Shown piece by piece: positions 34,967 to 44,388 of a DNA stretch of 64,000 bases. The position numbers and the translations under genes are program-made. Source of the stretch: Bin87 sp965116565 (GTDB lineage: Bacteria; Chloroflexota; Dehalococcoidia; Lucifugimonadales; UBA3495); the NCBI GenBank assembly GCA_965116565.1, contig OZ220699.1, positions 1,860,001 through 1,924,000 of the forward strand, read 5' to 3'. Position 1 is the first letter of the stretch; the number at the start of each line of letters is the position of its first letter. The notes beneath the pieces are model-generated. The model worked only from the letters and a program-made list of their open reading frames with translations, was not told the origin of the DNA and searched no databases.

Positions 34967-35539
34967 TTACGCGTCGCCGGTGCACATCTCGTAGAGTTTC
35001 AACACGGTCCGCCAGTTTCGAGTTGTGCTGGTGGTCGACAGGCGCGAATCAAAGTAACTGTTGCTGAGCTTCGTACGCGCAAAGCCGTTGGGGCAATGGA
35101 GATACACTTCGCGGCGCGCCACGAAATAGTCGTCACCCGGCGAGCGGTTCGGGTCGAGTCCGTCAATTTGTGAGGTTTCCGGTGGGTCCGCCAGGAAGAC
35201 CACGTGCAACTTGTCGGGCGCGGGCCCGGCGTCCACGAAGGGATTGGCATCAACCACACGATGGAATTCCTCGGCCGTACGGGTGATCACCGATACCTGA
35301 TGCCCGAACGCATCCAGAATTGATGCGCTGATGATTTTCGCAATATCGCCTTCCAGCGCCTGGTCCCTTCGGAACACGACGTTTCCGCTCTGAATGTAGG
35401 TCCGGACGTCCTCGCAACCAGCGTTAATAAACATCGCGGCGAGTTCTTTCATGGGCAACCTGTTCTTGCCTCCCACGTTGATTCCGCGGAGCAGGGCGAT
35501 GTTGACGCCAGGCGTGGGTGTTTCGTTGTCAACGGACAT
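34967..35539 (-). CDS. DUF1697 family protein
   Basis: A 190-residue protein with the DUF1697 signature: an N-terminal ALLRGINVGGKNRLPMKEL and an EDVRTYIQSGNVVFR block. This family is widespread and uncharacterised. ATG 35539 is preferred, since GGAGATCAAG lies directly before it. It sits alone between the HAD gene and lipA and is convergent to the former. Confidence 0.85.
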   Translation of the reverse strand: MSVDNETPTPGVNIALLRGINVGGKNRLPMKELAAMFINAGCEDVRTYIQSGNVVFRRDQALEGDIAKIISASILDAFGHQVSVITRTAEEFHRVVDANPFVDAGPAPDKLHVVFLADPPETSQIDGLDPNRSPGDDYFVARREVYLHCPNGFARTKLSNSYFDSRLSTTSTTRNWRTVLKLYEMCTGDA

Positions 35540-35685
35540 CTTGATCTCCATAGCTGCCTGTTACGTCTCGCAACTGCATCCCCGCACTTGGGCAGCCCCG
35601 CCCGAAATGGCTTCACCGATCGGTTGGGTCTCAACAATCACGGCAACCAGCAAACGTGGCAACCGCGCCAACGGCCAGAGGTTTT

Positions 35686-36630
35686 TCAGCTGGTCTTCGT
35701 CAACTGTGCCGATGCCGCCGTATGCTGATCGTCAGCGTGGTAGGACGAACGCACCAACGGGCCGGCTGCGACGTGCTTGAACCCCATACCCTCGCCGGCC
35801 AATCGAAGTTCGTCGAACTCAGCCGGCGTGTAGAATCGGTCGATCCTGATGTGCTTGATCGACGGGCGCAGGTATTGGCCAACGGTCAGCAAATCGCAAT
35901 CCACCGAGCGCAGGTCGGCCATCGTCTGCTTGACCTCGTCGATGGTCTCTCCCATTCCCACGATGATCCCCGACTTCGTGGGCATCGACGGATCGATCTC
36001 CTTGACGCGGCGGATCAATTCCAGCGACTGCCGGTAATCTCCCCTGGGTCGGACGCGGCGAAACACCCGCTCGACGGATTCGATGTTGTGGTTCAGCACC
36101 TCGGGCCGTGCCCAAACAACTTTTTCCAGGGCATCCCGGTTCCCGTCAAAATCGGGGATCAATACTTCCACGCGACAGCCGGGCACGGCCGCACGGACCT
36201 GCTTGATACACGCGGCAAATATCCCGGCGCCCCCGTCCGGAAGGTCATCCCGGTTCACCGACGTGATGACGCAGTACCGCAACCCCATGCGCTTCACAGT
36301 CGAGGCGAGGCGGAACGGCTCTCCCAGGTCCAGAGTGCCGGGGCGCCCGGTGGTTACGGCGCAGTAAGCGCAGGCGCGGGTGCAGATGTCGCCCAGGATC
36401 ATGAACGTGGCGGCCGACCGTTCCCAGCACTCTCCGATGTTGGGACAGTGGGCTTCCTCGCACACCGTGTGCAATTGGCTGTCTCGCATCAACTGCTTCA
36501 GCTCGATATAGCGGGGACCGCCCGGCATCCTGACCTTCAACCAGTCGGGCAGGCGCGGGCGCAACGGAGCATCACCGGACATGGCCTTGTCCGTCGATTC
36601 CGCGGGAGCGGCGTTTGTGGGTATGGTCAT
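35686..36630 (-). CDS. lipA: Lipoyl synthase
   Basis: A radical-SAM enzyme that inserts two sulfurs into octanoyl groups on lipoyl domains. The 314-residue product has the auxiliary cluster CEEAHCPNIGEC (Cys57, Cys62, Cys68), the radical-SAM CTRACAYC (Cys83, Cys87, Cys90) and the C-terminal RSSYHA serine that ligates the auxiliary cluster. ATG 36630 is chosen because GAGGGACG precedes it. Its 5' end lies 15 bases after the gmk stop, in the run tyrA-aroA-gmk-lipA. No lipB is seen in this window. Confidence 0.92.
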   Translation of the reverse strand: MTIPTNAAPAESTDKAMSGDAPLRPRLPDWLKVRMPGGPRYIELKQLMRDSQLHTVCEEAHCPNIGECWERSAATFMILGDICTRACAYCAVTTGRPGTLDLGEPFRLASTVKRMGLRYCVITSVNRDDLPDGGAGIFAACIKQVRAAVPGCRVEVLIPDFDGNRDALEKVVWARPEVLNHNIESVERVFRRVRPRGDYRQSLELIRRVKEIDPSMPTKSGIIVGMGETIDEVKQTMADLRSVDCDLLTVGQYLRPSIKHIRIDRFYTPAEFDELRLAGEGMGFKHVAAGPLVRSSYHADDQHTAASAQLTKTS

Positions 36631-36644
36631 TTCACGTCCCTCGG

Positions 36645-37274
36645 TCACAGCATCTGCACCATGCGCGGATTTACGCGGCACTTCTCAGCGGCAATGATGG
36701 CGTCGATTTCCCGCACGGCCACGTCGAGGGCCCCATTGCGGTTGACCACGCGATAGTCGAACTCGCCAAGCCTGCCGATTTCGTTGGACGCCTCCTGCAG
36801 CCGCCGGTCCATCTCATTTGGGTCCTCGGTGCCGCGTCCGGCCAGCCTGGTTCTGAGTTCTTCCATACTCGCGGGCATGACAAAGATGGTCAACGCCTCC
36901 GGAGCCATGCCCCGGATGGTCGCGGCCCCCTGCACGTCAATTTCAAGGATAACATCCATGCCCGCAATCAGGGGGTCCCGCACCTGGCAGCGAGGCACTC
37001 CGTACCACCGGTCGTACACCTGCGCCGACTCCAGCAGTTCGTCCCGGTCCCGCATGCGCATGAAGGTCGGCACGTCCAGGAAAATGTAGTCCTTGCCGTC
37101 CACTTCGCCGGGACGCATGGGGCGCGTGGTTGCCGTCACGGCGAAATGCCAGGGTCGCTCGAGTTCCCGGAGGGCCGCGACCAAGGATCCTTTGCCGGAT
37201 GCCGACGGCCCCGACAACACGACCAGCATCGGCGGCGCAGGGCTCGCGTCCGGCAGATCGGCGCTTCCGTTCAT
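36645..37274 (-). CDS. gmk: Guanylate kinase
   Basis: This enzyme phosphorylates GMP to GDP. The 209-residue protein has the P-loop GPSASGKGS (22-30), the GMP-binding TTRPMRPGEVDGKDY block and the lid region. The P-loop second glycine-serine order matches Gmk. Its ATG overlaps the aroA stop (ATGA), which shows translational coupling. Length and motifs are normal. Confidence 0.9.
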   Translation of the reverse strand: MNGSADLPDASPAPPMLVVLSGPSASGKGSLVAALRELERPWHFAVTATTRPMRPGEVDGKDYIFLDVPTFMRMRDRDELLESAQVYDRWYGVPRCQVRDPLIAGMDVILEIDVQGAATIRGMAPEALTIFVMPASMEELRTRLAGRGTEDPNEMDRRLQEASNEIGRLGEFDYRVVNRNGALDVAVREIDAIIAAEKCRVNPRMVQML

Positions 37275-38566
37275 GTCCCGGCGGTGAGGCTGGTCAGGTG
37301 CTCCCAGAAAGTTGGGTACGATACTGACGCGTCCTCTGCCCCGTGGACCACCGTTTCGCCTGACGCGGCCAGGCCGGCCACCGCCATGGACATCGCCAGC
37401 CGGTGGTCGCCGTGGCTTTCCACCTCGGCTCCGGACAGCGAACCCACCCCCCGTATCACCATGCCGTCGTCGCGAGGTTCCAATCGACCGCCGAGCCGCG
37501 AAAGTTCCGACACAGTGGTGGCGATACGGTCTGACTCCTTCACCCTCAGTTCAGCGGCGTCCCGAATTACGGTCTCACCTTCTGCGAAGCAGGCTGCCAC
37601 TGCCAATACGGGCAACTCGTCGATCATGATCGGGATTATCTCGCCGCCCAGATCAATTCCCTTGAGGCTGGCCGTCGACGCCACCACGTCGGCCACCGGC
37701 TCGCCTCCCTCCACGCGCTCGTTCTCCAGCTTGAGCGAATCGCCAGCGCCCATCATCTGCAGGGCCTCGATGATGCCGGCGCGGCTGGGATTCAGGCCGA
37801 CCCCAGTGATCGTCACGCGGGCGTTGGGGTGAATCAACCCGGCCACCATCCAGAAGGCCGACGACGAAATGTCTCCCGGCACCGCCACGTCCACCGCCTG
37901 GAGTTCCGCCGGGTGCAGGGTCAGCGCCAGGCCATCCGTTTCCACTCGCGCTCCCATCGCGGCCATCATGCGCTCGGTGTGGTCTCGGGAGAGGGCAGGT
38001 TGATGCAGAACCGTGGGGCCGACTGCCGACAGTCCCGCCAGCATCAGGCATGACTTGACCTGCGCGCTGGCCACGGGCATCTCGTATTCGATGGACCGCA
38101 GGTGGCCTCCGCGTATCGCCAGCGGCGCCAGCGTGTCCTCGTTCCGGCCCATCACCGACGCGCCCATCTGCTGCAGGGGTTGGACGATGCGACCCATCGG
38201 CCTCGTCCGCAGCGACCCGTCGCCCGTCAGCACCGACAGAAAGCCCTGGCTCGCCAGCAAACCCGAGAGCAGACGCATGGACGTGCCGCTGTTGCCAGCG
38301 TCCAGCGTGTCGGTGGGCTCGTTCAGGTCCGGCCCCAGGCCGTCGACCCTGAAACTGCCGTCCTCACCCAGCGGATCAATGTTCACGCCCATTGCGCGCA
38401 GGCATGCCGCGGTCGACTTCACATCGGCCCCGTCTGACAATCCGGTAACCGTCGCGCTGCCACTGGCAATCGCATTCAGGATCAACGACCGGTGGGATAC
38501 CGACTTGTCCCCAGGGACGGCGAGTTCACCGCTCAATCGCTGCGGGCTGCGCACGGTTTGGTCCAC
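37271..38566 (-). CDS. aroA: 3-phosphoshikimate 1-carboxyvinyltransferase (EPSP synthase)
   Basis: This is the sixth step of the shikimate pathway. The 431-residue protein has GDKSVSHRSLI (PEP/shikimate-3-phosphate binding, about residue 18), LDAGNSGTSMRLL and RVKESDR. GTG 38566 behind GAGGAGG is the chosen start; the frame is open upstream into tyrA. The tyrA stop is 12 bases upstream. The grouping with tyrA links chorismate supply and tyrosine synthesis. Confidence 0.92.
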   Translation of the reverse strand: MDQTVRSPQRLSGELAVPGDKSVSHRSLILNAIASGSATVTGLSDGADVKSTAACLRAMGVNIDPLGEDGSFRVDGLGPDLNEPTDTLDAGNSGTSMRLLSGLLASQGFLSVLTGDGSLRTRPMGRIVQPLQQMGASVMGRNEDTLAPLAIRGGHLRSIEYEMPVASAQVKSCLMLAGLSAVGPTVLHQPALSRDHTERMMAAMGARVETDGLALTLHPAELQAVDVAVPGDISSSAFWMVAGLIHPNARVTITGVGLNPSRAGIIEALQMMGAGDSLKLENERVEGGEPVADVVASTASLKGIDLGGEIIPIMIDELPVLAVAACFAEGETVIRDAAELRVKESDRIATTVSELSRLGGRLEPRDDGMVIRGVGSLSGAEVESHGDHRLAMSMAVAGLAASGETVVHGAEDASVSYPTFWEHLTSLTAGT

Positions 38567-38577
38567 GGGTTGCCTCC

Positions 38578-39618
38578 TCAGCGCTGATTGCGGTCGGGTG
38601 ATTGGCGGTCGCCGCCCCGCTCGTCGCGTTCGCCCATCATTCTGCGCAGCGCGCGCTGTCCCCAACCGCCCATGAACATCTGGCTCATGGACTCGCTGAA
38701 CGTCGGGTATTCAGACGTCTGCCGCATCTCCCGCGCTTTTGGGTTTACTTCACCGGCCAGCCACATGGCCCGCGCGATGCGCGCGTCCTCAAAGAGCGTT
38801 TCGACTGCTTGGGCGTCCGGCGGTTCCCCATCGGTCGCCAGCAATTTGCGATACTCGTACAGTTCACGGATGAACGCGTCGATCCAGGCCACTATGGGTT
38901 CTGCGTTACTGACGCAGATGTCCCGGTGCATGATGGTGTCGCCCGACGCCAGACGGGTGATGTCCCGGTAGCCGGAGGATGCCAGCTGACCGATGTCGGA
39001 CCAGTTCGCCGACTTGCTGGTGCACCCGACCAGGGCGGTCGACAGCACGAACGGAAGGTGGCTGACCGCCGCCACAAAGCTGTCGTGTTCATCCACGCTG
39101 ATGAAATACGGGACGCCGCCCACGGCCTCCGCCAGCGTGGTGATCTCACCCACCGCCCGCTGGCTGGCCTTCTGGCTGGGGATCACGCAGTACGGCTTGC
39201 CCTCAAACAGGGTGCCGTCCGCGTTTTCCGGGCCGGGAGTTTCGCGGCCGGCCATGGGGTGGCCTCCCACAAAATCCACTGCATCGGGCAGCAACTCGTC
39301 GGCCCATTGCAGGACTTGCGTCTTGGTGCTCCCCACGTCGGTGATTACGCAGCCCTCGGGCAGGTAGGCTGCCATTCCTTCCATCAGTTCGCGCATGGCA
39401 AGCACCGGCGTTGCAAGGATGATGATGTCAGCCTCTTCGATTGCGTTGCCCAGCCTGCCTTCTACTTTGTCGAAAGCCTGCTTGCGCTGGGCCCCGGAGC
39501 GCGCCGAACTCTCGGCGTCGGTGCCCACTACGGTCAAGTTTCGAAGGGATGATGCTTTCAGCGCCAATCCCAACGACGTGCCGATTAAACCGGTCCCAAT
39601 AATGGTAACTTGTGCCAC
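38578..39618 (-). CDS. tyrA: Prephenate dehydrogenase
   Basis: This enzyme oxidises prephenate to 4-hydroxyphenylpyruvate with NAD(P)+. The nucleotide motif GTGLIG (8-13) is at the very N-terminus if GTG 39618 is used; an upstream in-frame start at 39702 is less likely. GGHPMAGRE (about 150) and SHLPFVLSTAL carry the catalytic His and Ser/His residues. The 346-residue length includes a C-terminal helical dimer domain. No ACT or chorismate mutase domain is fused. Confidence 0.9.
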   Translation of the reverse strand: MAQVTIIGTGLIGTSLGLALKASSLRNLTVVGTDAESSARSGAQRKQAFDKVEGRLGNAIEEADIIILATPVLAMRELMEGMAAYLPEGCVITDVGSTKTQVLQWADELLPDAVDFVGGHPMAGRETPGPENADGTLFEGKPYCVIPSQKASQRAVGEITTLAEAVGGVPYFISVDEHDSFVAAVSHLPFVLSTALVGCTSKSANWSDIGQLASSGYRDITRLASGDTIMHRDICVSNAEPIVAWIDAFIRELYEYRKLLATDGEPPDAQAVETLFEDARIARAMWLAGEVNPKAREMRQTSEYPTFSESMSQMFMGGWGQRALRRMMGERDERGGDRQSPDRNQR

Positions 39619-39823
39619 GTGATAGTCTGCCAGTTCGAGGATGCTCGTAAGTGTACAACATCCGAATCCGCCGGTAAAACCGTGCAAATACGCAGACGGC
39701 ATGGTCTGCGCCGGTGCGCGGGTTGTGTGCGGTGATTCCGTCGCCGGCGCTTTGTTGTAGAATTGCGCCGCTGATCTCCCTCAAGATCGCTCACCAACAA
39801 TCAGTTATCAATCGGAGGAAGCA

Positions 39824-41494
39824 ATGTCCCAGCTGATGACCGGCAAGCAGGCGCTACTGGAAATGCTCAAAGCCGAAGGCGTCGATTACATTTTTGGAAA
39901 CCCCGGCACCAGCGAGGGCCCCATTATTGACTTGATCGGCGACTATCCCGAGCTCCGCTATATCCTCACCCTGCAGGAGAGTGTCGCCGTGGGTATGGGT
40001 GAGGCATACGCCAGGGCCACGGGCAAGGCGTCTTTCGTGAGCCTCCACGTGGACAGCGGCCTTGCCAACGGCATCGCCCTGATGCTGGACGCGTTGAACA
40101 CGGGTACCCCGATGGTGGTCACCTCCGCCAACTATGATGCCCGCAAGGTGAACGAGACCATCACCGATCTTGCCAATCTGGTGCGCCCGGTCACCAAGTG
40201 GTCCGTGGAACTCAACCATCCCGACCAGATTCCCAGCGTAATCCGACGGGCGTTCAACGAAGCCAACAGCCATCCCAAGGGCCCGGTTTACGTCGGGTTC
40301 ACCTCCAATGCGCTGGAGGGGATGGCGGAGATGAACATCGTCCCATCCCAACCGGTGCACGACGCGACGCGACCCAACCTGGACGGCATCGCTCAAGCGG
40401 CGTCCCTGTTGATGGACTCCAGCCGCCCGGTGATGATGGTGGGCGACCGGGTTTCCGATGACGACGCTCTGGACCAGGCGGTGGAGTTGGCCGAATTGAT
40501 GGGCCTCCCGGTCTACCAGGCGCGTGGAGCCGAAGTGGCTTTCCCCACCACCCACGACCAGTTCCTGGGCGCCCTGTCGTTGCGGGTTACCCAGCAGCGT
40601 GCCGTACTTCAGGACGTCGACCTCGTTCTGGCCGTCGGTTCAGATCCCTTTGAGGAACTGTTCTATTGGGGCGATGTGATCCTTCCCCCGGAGGCCAAAT
40701 TGGTGCACATCGATCCGGATCGCAGCAAGATTGGTCGTTCGGAGCCTACCCACGTGGGAATCGTGGGCAACTGCGCCCTGGCGCTCCAGGATCTGATCGG
40801 AGCGCTGAACGAGCGACTCTCGCCCGGCGACATGGCCGAGATCAAGCAGCGCAAAAACGCTGTCGCCGAATCAAAGCGCGCCGGTCGGTCAGCCTTCGAG
40901 GAGTCAGTTGCGGAAAATTGGGATCACAGGCCGATGACCCCAGCCCGCATGATGTCGGAACTCGCCGACGCCTTACCAGAGAACGCCATCGTGGTGGACG
41001 ATTCCATCAGCAACCGGGGCGTGATGCGCCACTACTTCCAGGCGCAGCGTCGGGGGGACCTCAGGGGATACCGGGGCCAATCCATCGGCGGCGGCATGGG
41101 AACGACGATGGGCACCCAATGCGCCAACCCCGACCGCCCCGTGTTTGGTATCATCGGCGACGGCAGCGCAATGATGACCATCCAGGGATTGTGGACAGCG
41201 GCCAATGACAACATCCCCTGTGTCTTTGTGATCTGCAACAACGGGATGTACCGCGTGCTCAAGGTCAATTTCAACGTGTACCAGCAGGACATATTGGAAT
41301 TGCCCGAAACGTCTGGGGGCCGCCTGCTGTACTCGGACTTCGGTACGCCTTTCGATATGGCCGCAATCGCCAACAGCATGGGCGTTCACGGGGAACGCAT
41401 TACCGAACCGTCCCAGATCAAGCCCGCGGTGGACCGCGCCGTGGCCTCCGGCAAACCCGCCCTCCTGGACATGGTGATCGACGGATCCCTGTAA
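39824..41494 (+). CDS. ThDP-dependent decarboxylase, benzoylformate-decarboxylase-like
   Basis: A 556-residue thiamin-diphosphate enzyme with the three expected domains. The activating glutamate is Glu52 in LQESVAV; the C-terminal cofactor motif runs from GDGSAMM (about 444) to NNGMY (about 472). The pattern is closer to benzoylformate decarboxylase than to acetolactate synthase, and no small regulatory subunit is nearby. It would decarboxylate an aryl- or alkyl-2-oxo acid. The start follows GGAGGAAGCA. An HpcH/HpaI aldolase follows, which can make 2-oxo acids or release pyruvate. Confidence 0.85.
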   Translation: MSQLMTGKQALLEMLKAEGVDYIFGNPGTSEGPIIDLIGDYPELRYILTLQESVAVGMGEAYARATGKASFVSLHVDSGLANGIALMLDALNTGTPMVVTSANYDARKVNETITDLANLVRPVTKWSVELNHPDQIPSVIRRAFNEANSHPKGPVYVGFTSNALEGMAEMNIVPSQPVHDATRPNLDGIAQAASLLMDSSRPVMMVGDRVSDDDALDQAVELAELMGLPVYQARGAEVAFPTTHDQFLGALSLRVTQQRAVLQDVDLVLAVGSDPFEELFYWGDVILPPEAKLVHIDPDRSKIGRSEPTHVGIVGNCALALQDLIGALNERLSPGDMAEIKQRKNAVAESKRAGRSAFEESVAENWDHRPMTPARMMSELADALPENAIVVDDSISNRGVMRHYFQAQRRGDLRGYRGQSIGGGMGTTMGTQCANPDRPVFGIIGDGSAMMTIQGLWTAANDNIPCVFVICNNGMYRVLKVNFNVYQQDILELPETSGGRLLYSDFGTPFDMAAIANSMGVHGERITEPSQIKPAVDRAVASGKPALLDMVIDGSL

Positions 41495-41569
41495 GCATCA
41501 GGCTTGATAAGCGTCGCCCACCACAATCTCACCGTCACCTCGTCAACCGCCGCTCAAGGAGCAACGCCA

Positions 41570-42337
41570 ATGCGCACCAATACCACGAAAGCGAAACTCA
41601 ACGACGGGGGAGTGGTCTTCGGGGCGATCATCACTCGCTACGCCCCCGATATGGTCGAGATTTTCGGCGCACTCGGTTACGACTTTGTGATGATCGACTG
41701 CGAGCACGGGCCCGCCGACCTCGACCAGGTGGAGCACATGGTTCGCGCCGCCGAATCGTTCGGAATCACGCCCATCGCAAGGATCCCGGATCATTCCGAT
41801 CAGACCATACTCAGGTACCTGGACCGCGGCCTCCAGGGAATCATCGTGCCCCATGTGAATACGGGTGAGCAGGCCGCCGCCATCGCGCGCGCGGCCCGCT
41901 ACTACCCCGATGGTTACCGTGGCATGGGCGGCGGACGCGCCCAGGATTACGGCATCGGAGTCTCGCGCGACGAAGCCACGTCTTGGGTGAACTCCCAGGT
42001 GCTGGTCATCCCCATGGTTGAGGATGTTGAAGCGGTCGCCAACCTGGACGAGATCCTCCAGGTATCCGGCGCAGACGTCCTCCACGTAGCCGCCTCCGAC
42101 CTCGGCCAAAGCATGGGCAACCCCGGTGTCGCCGAGGTGCGCAAGGTGATGAGCGAAGTCATTCCCCGCGTCCGCGCCGGGGGTAAGCACGTCGGCGTCG
42201 GCGGCAACAATCCGGCGGACACCGACGGCGTCGCGGAGTTCGTGAGGCAGGGAGCCAACTTTGTCACGGTCTCCGGCTGGGGACTGCTGCGGATTGCGGG
42301 AGAGAATTTCCTGAGGGACGTGAAAGCGGCCCTGTGA
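41570..42337 (+). CDS. HpcH/HpaI aldolase family protein
   Basis: A 255-residue class II (metal-dependent) aldolase of the HpaI type. IDCEHGP (about 42-48) gives catalytic and phosphate/keto-acid-binding residues; the metal ligands are the Glu in VIPMVEDVEA and the Asp in VAASDLGQSMG. It would cleave or form 4-hydroxy-2-oxo acids, releasing pyruvate. ATG 41570 is supported by AAGGAGCAACGCC. It lies 75 bases after the decarboxylase and ends before a bidirectional hairpin. Confidence 0.85.
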   Translation: MRTNTTKAKLNDGGVVFGAIITRYAPDMVEIFGALGYDFVMIDCEHGPADLDQVEHMVRAAESFGITPIARIPDHSDQTILRYLDRGLQGIIVPHVNTGEQAAAIARAARYYPDGYRGMGGGRAQDYGIGVSRDEATSWVNSQVLVIPMVEDVEAVANLDEILQVSGADVLHVAASDLGQSMGNPGVAEVRKVMSEVIPRVRAGGKHVGVGGNNPADTDGVAEFVRQGANFVTVSGWGLLRIAGENFLRDVKAAL

Positions 42338-42362
42338 GCCGGGGCCTGACCCGCCAACTCGA

Positions 42363-42386
42363 AGGGGCGATGCACGCATCGCCCCT
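42363..42386. terminator. Bidirectional hairpin between convergent genes
   Basis: AGGGGCGATG and CATCGCCCCT form a perfect 10-bp stem with a 4-base loop, between the aldolase stop and the end of the LLM gene on the other strand. No T-run follows on either side, so termination efficiency is uncertain. Confidence 0.5.
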
Positions 42387-42424
42387 GCTCAATTAGCTGA
42401 CGCCCGGGTGGTCTGGGGTAATCG

Positions 42425-43549
42425 TCACTGGGCCCGTTCCGACTCGATGCGCTCTCGCAGGATGGGAAGCAACTGCTCAGCAGCACGCTCGCATTCCTCA
42501 ACGTGAGGGAATCCGCTCAGGATGAACTCGTCGATCCCAAGCCTCCAGTAGCCCATCAACTCGTCAGCCACCTGCTCCGGAGTGCCCACGAGTGCGCTGC
42601 CGCAGTTGACCCTCACCTCGGACAGGCCGTTCCAGAGGTGCCGGCCCAACCGGTGATCCTCGGCTTCCCTGGCTTGCGCCTGTTGCCCGACCATCGGCGT
42701 CCCCACGATCGCGGATTGGCGCTGGGCTTTGACCTCCGGGGAAGCGTCCGCGATCAGGCTGCGCGCGGCCTCCCATGCGTCTTCCTCATCGTCCCGGATC
42801 ACCAGGTGCGTGCGGAGGCCCAACTTGACTGGCCTCCCGGTCACGCCCAACTGCTCGCGCAGGTCGTTGACCCGTTGGGTTGTGTCCTCAAGCGGTTCGA
42901 TCCAGCCCAGGTGAACGTCCGCCTGGCGAGACGACAACCCCAAAGCTCTTGGAGACGCGCCACCCAGATAGAACCGCGGCGCGTCGTCCCCCGGCGCGGG
43001 AGCGCAGTAGGCGTCTTCCAGACGGTAAAAATCCCCTTCGTACTTGACCGGTTGCGGGTCTTGCCACAGCGCTCGGCACGCCTCGATGAATTCTTCGGCG
43101 CGCTCGTAACGGGTCGCGTGGCTGCTCACCTCGCCGACACGCTCAAAGTCGTTCTGGATTCCTCCGGGCACGATGTTGACATCCAGCCGGCCGCCTGACA
43201 TCTCATGGAACGCTGCCGCCATTTGCGCGAACAACCCCAACGCTATGAACCCTGGCCGAACGGCAACAAGGAACCGGATGCGTGAAGTCACCGCAGCCAG
43301 GGCGGTTGCGGTGGTCCAGGTTTCGGCCAGGGGCGCGTCTTCGGAGAACAGTCCGTTGGCGAACCGTGTCGGGATGAGCATCGAGTAAAAGCCGCAATCC
43401 TCGGCGGTTTGCGCCACCTGTTTGAGGTAGTCGAACGTCGGGGGCCGCTGCGCGCGTAGGGTTCCGGCGCGGTCACCGTCTCCGTCGATGGGGATGAACC
43501 AGTCAAAACGCGGTTCGGGACGTTGATTTTTCCTGTGGTGGTCAGCCAT
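42425..43549 (-). CDS. LLM class flavin-dependent oxidoreductase (SsuD-like)
   Basis: A 374-residue luciferase-like monooxygenase. The sequence has the SsuD/alkanesulfonate monooxygenase type markers: WFIPIDGDGD near the start, SGGRLDVNIVPGG (about 115) for FMN binding, ERAEEFIEACRALWQ and PRFYLGGASPRAL. It would use FMNH2 and O2 to oxygenate a small organosulfur or ketone compound, with reductant from a separate flavin reductase not seen here. It starts at ATG 43549. It converges with the aldolase. Confidence 0.88.
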   Translation of the reverse strand: MADHHRKNQRPEPRFDWFIPIDGDGDRAGTLRAQRPPTFDYLKQVAQTAEDCGFYSMLIPTRFANGLFSEDAPLAETWTTATALAAVTSRIRFLVAVRPGFIALGLFAQMAAAFHEMSGGRLDVNIVPGGIQNDFERVGEVSSHATRYERAEEFIEACRALWQDPQPVKYEGDFYRLEDAYCAPAPGDDAPRFYLGGASPRALGLSSRQADVHLGWIEPLEDTTQRVNDLREQLGVTGRPVKLGLRTHLVIRDDEEDAWEAARSLIADASPEVKAQRQSAIVGTPMVGQQAQAREAEDHRLGRHLWNGLSEVRVNCGSALVGTPEQVADELMGYWRLGIDEFILSGFPHVEECERAAEQLLPILRERIESERAQ

Positions 43550-43648
43550 TTATCACTCGCGGGCATCTTGTTTTGGAGTTACCGCCGGACAGCGGCATAC
43601 CGACAGCTTACCAACCGACTGCTAGCTTTCTATGCTTTAGCTCGCGTG

Positions 43649-43756
43649 CTATCGCTTTCTCGGTGGCGGCGGTTTGCGAGCGTTTTGCGGTTTAGGTGAT
43701 TTGCCGCGGGTTTCGATCCCCCACCGACTGGGCGGAGGGTCAGCGACTCTCGTCAT
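43649..43756 (-). CDS. Very small basic, Pro-rich protein downstream of the DUF6338 gene
   Basis: A 35-residue ORF rich in Pro, Arg and Lys. It is too short for normal gene calling, but GGAGG lies at the ideal distance before its ATG, and that site overlaps the stop codon of the DUF6338 reading frame (TAGGAGG, with ATG ten bases beyond the stop), as expected for a coupled second gene. No membrane segment. Function is unknown. The ORF is intact although its upstream partner is broken. Confidence 0.4.
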   Translation of the reverse strand: MTRVADPPPSRWGIETRGKSPKPQNARKPPPPRKR

Positions 43757-43766
43757 CGCTTTCCTC

Positions 43767-44321
43767 CTACGAATCTTGAATTTCATCCATTCTAACAAAT
43801 TCCACCAGCACGATGTCCGACTGCGGAACGAGGAGGATGTCGCCCGCCGGCACCTGTGCATTCGACTCTGGCTCCAGCTATTCGCCTTCCGCTATCAAAA
43901 AGCGGGCCTCTCCGGGACCACCAGGCCATTCCTGCGGCCACCCGTACAACCTGCGTCCGTCGCGGAAATGCAGCACAACGTATCAATCGTCATTTTCCGC
44001 GAAGGTGGAATACCATTACGAAGGGTACGATATCTCCCGGGCGACTTTGGCTGACCGGAGAACCCTGTGAACAGTGTCATGATTGGAGCAGTAAACGGCG
44101 ACCAGCGCGACGGCAACGGCCACCGGAACCGGGAAGAACAGCTGCCAATCTTCCCGCCGCACCACATGAGGCCATATCAAACCCGCCACCCACGCGACTG
44201 CGTGGCTCAATATCGTGAAAATCAACGCCTGCACGACCTGCCCAAACTCGTTCGGTTTAGGCTGTGATGTCAGCGAATAAAATATCGCCGAGGCCACCAA
44301 CCCCGGCAGAAGGAAAACCAA
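43767..44321 (-). pseudogene. DUF6338 family membrane protein, three in-frame stops
   Basis: One reading frame runs without a frameshift from TTG 44321 (or a lost start a little upstream) to TAG 43767-43769. It has the DUF6338 layout: an N-terminal membrane segment (FLLPGLVASAIFYSLTSQ), a segment ending WVAGLIW, a third hydrophobic stretch, then a C-terminal domain with HFRDGRRLYGWPQEWP and a final VPQSDIVLVEFV strand. Stops interrupt it at 44016-44018 (TAA), 43983-43985 (TGA) and 43878-43880 (TAG). The TGA and TAG fall where this family has Trp, so each needs only a G-to-A change. The frame is otherwise intact, so this is a young pseudogene, not an assembly indel. Confidence 0.65.
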
Positions 44322-44388
44322 AATACTGACTACGTCATTCGTAGCCCAGGTAATCGACCTTCCCGAATCGCTATCTCATGAACGCTGA

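Noticed and set aside
35656..37832. Long plus-strand frames opposite lipA, gmk and aroA
   Set aside because: The minus strand carries complete catalytic motifs for all three enzymes; the plus frames have none.
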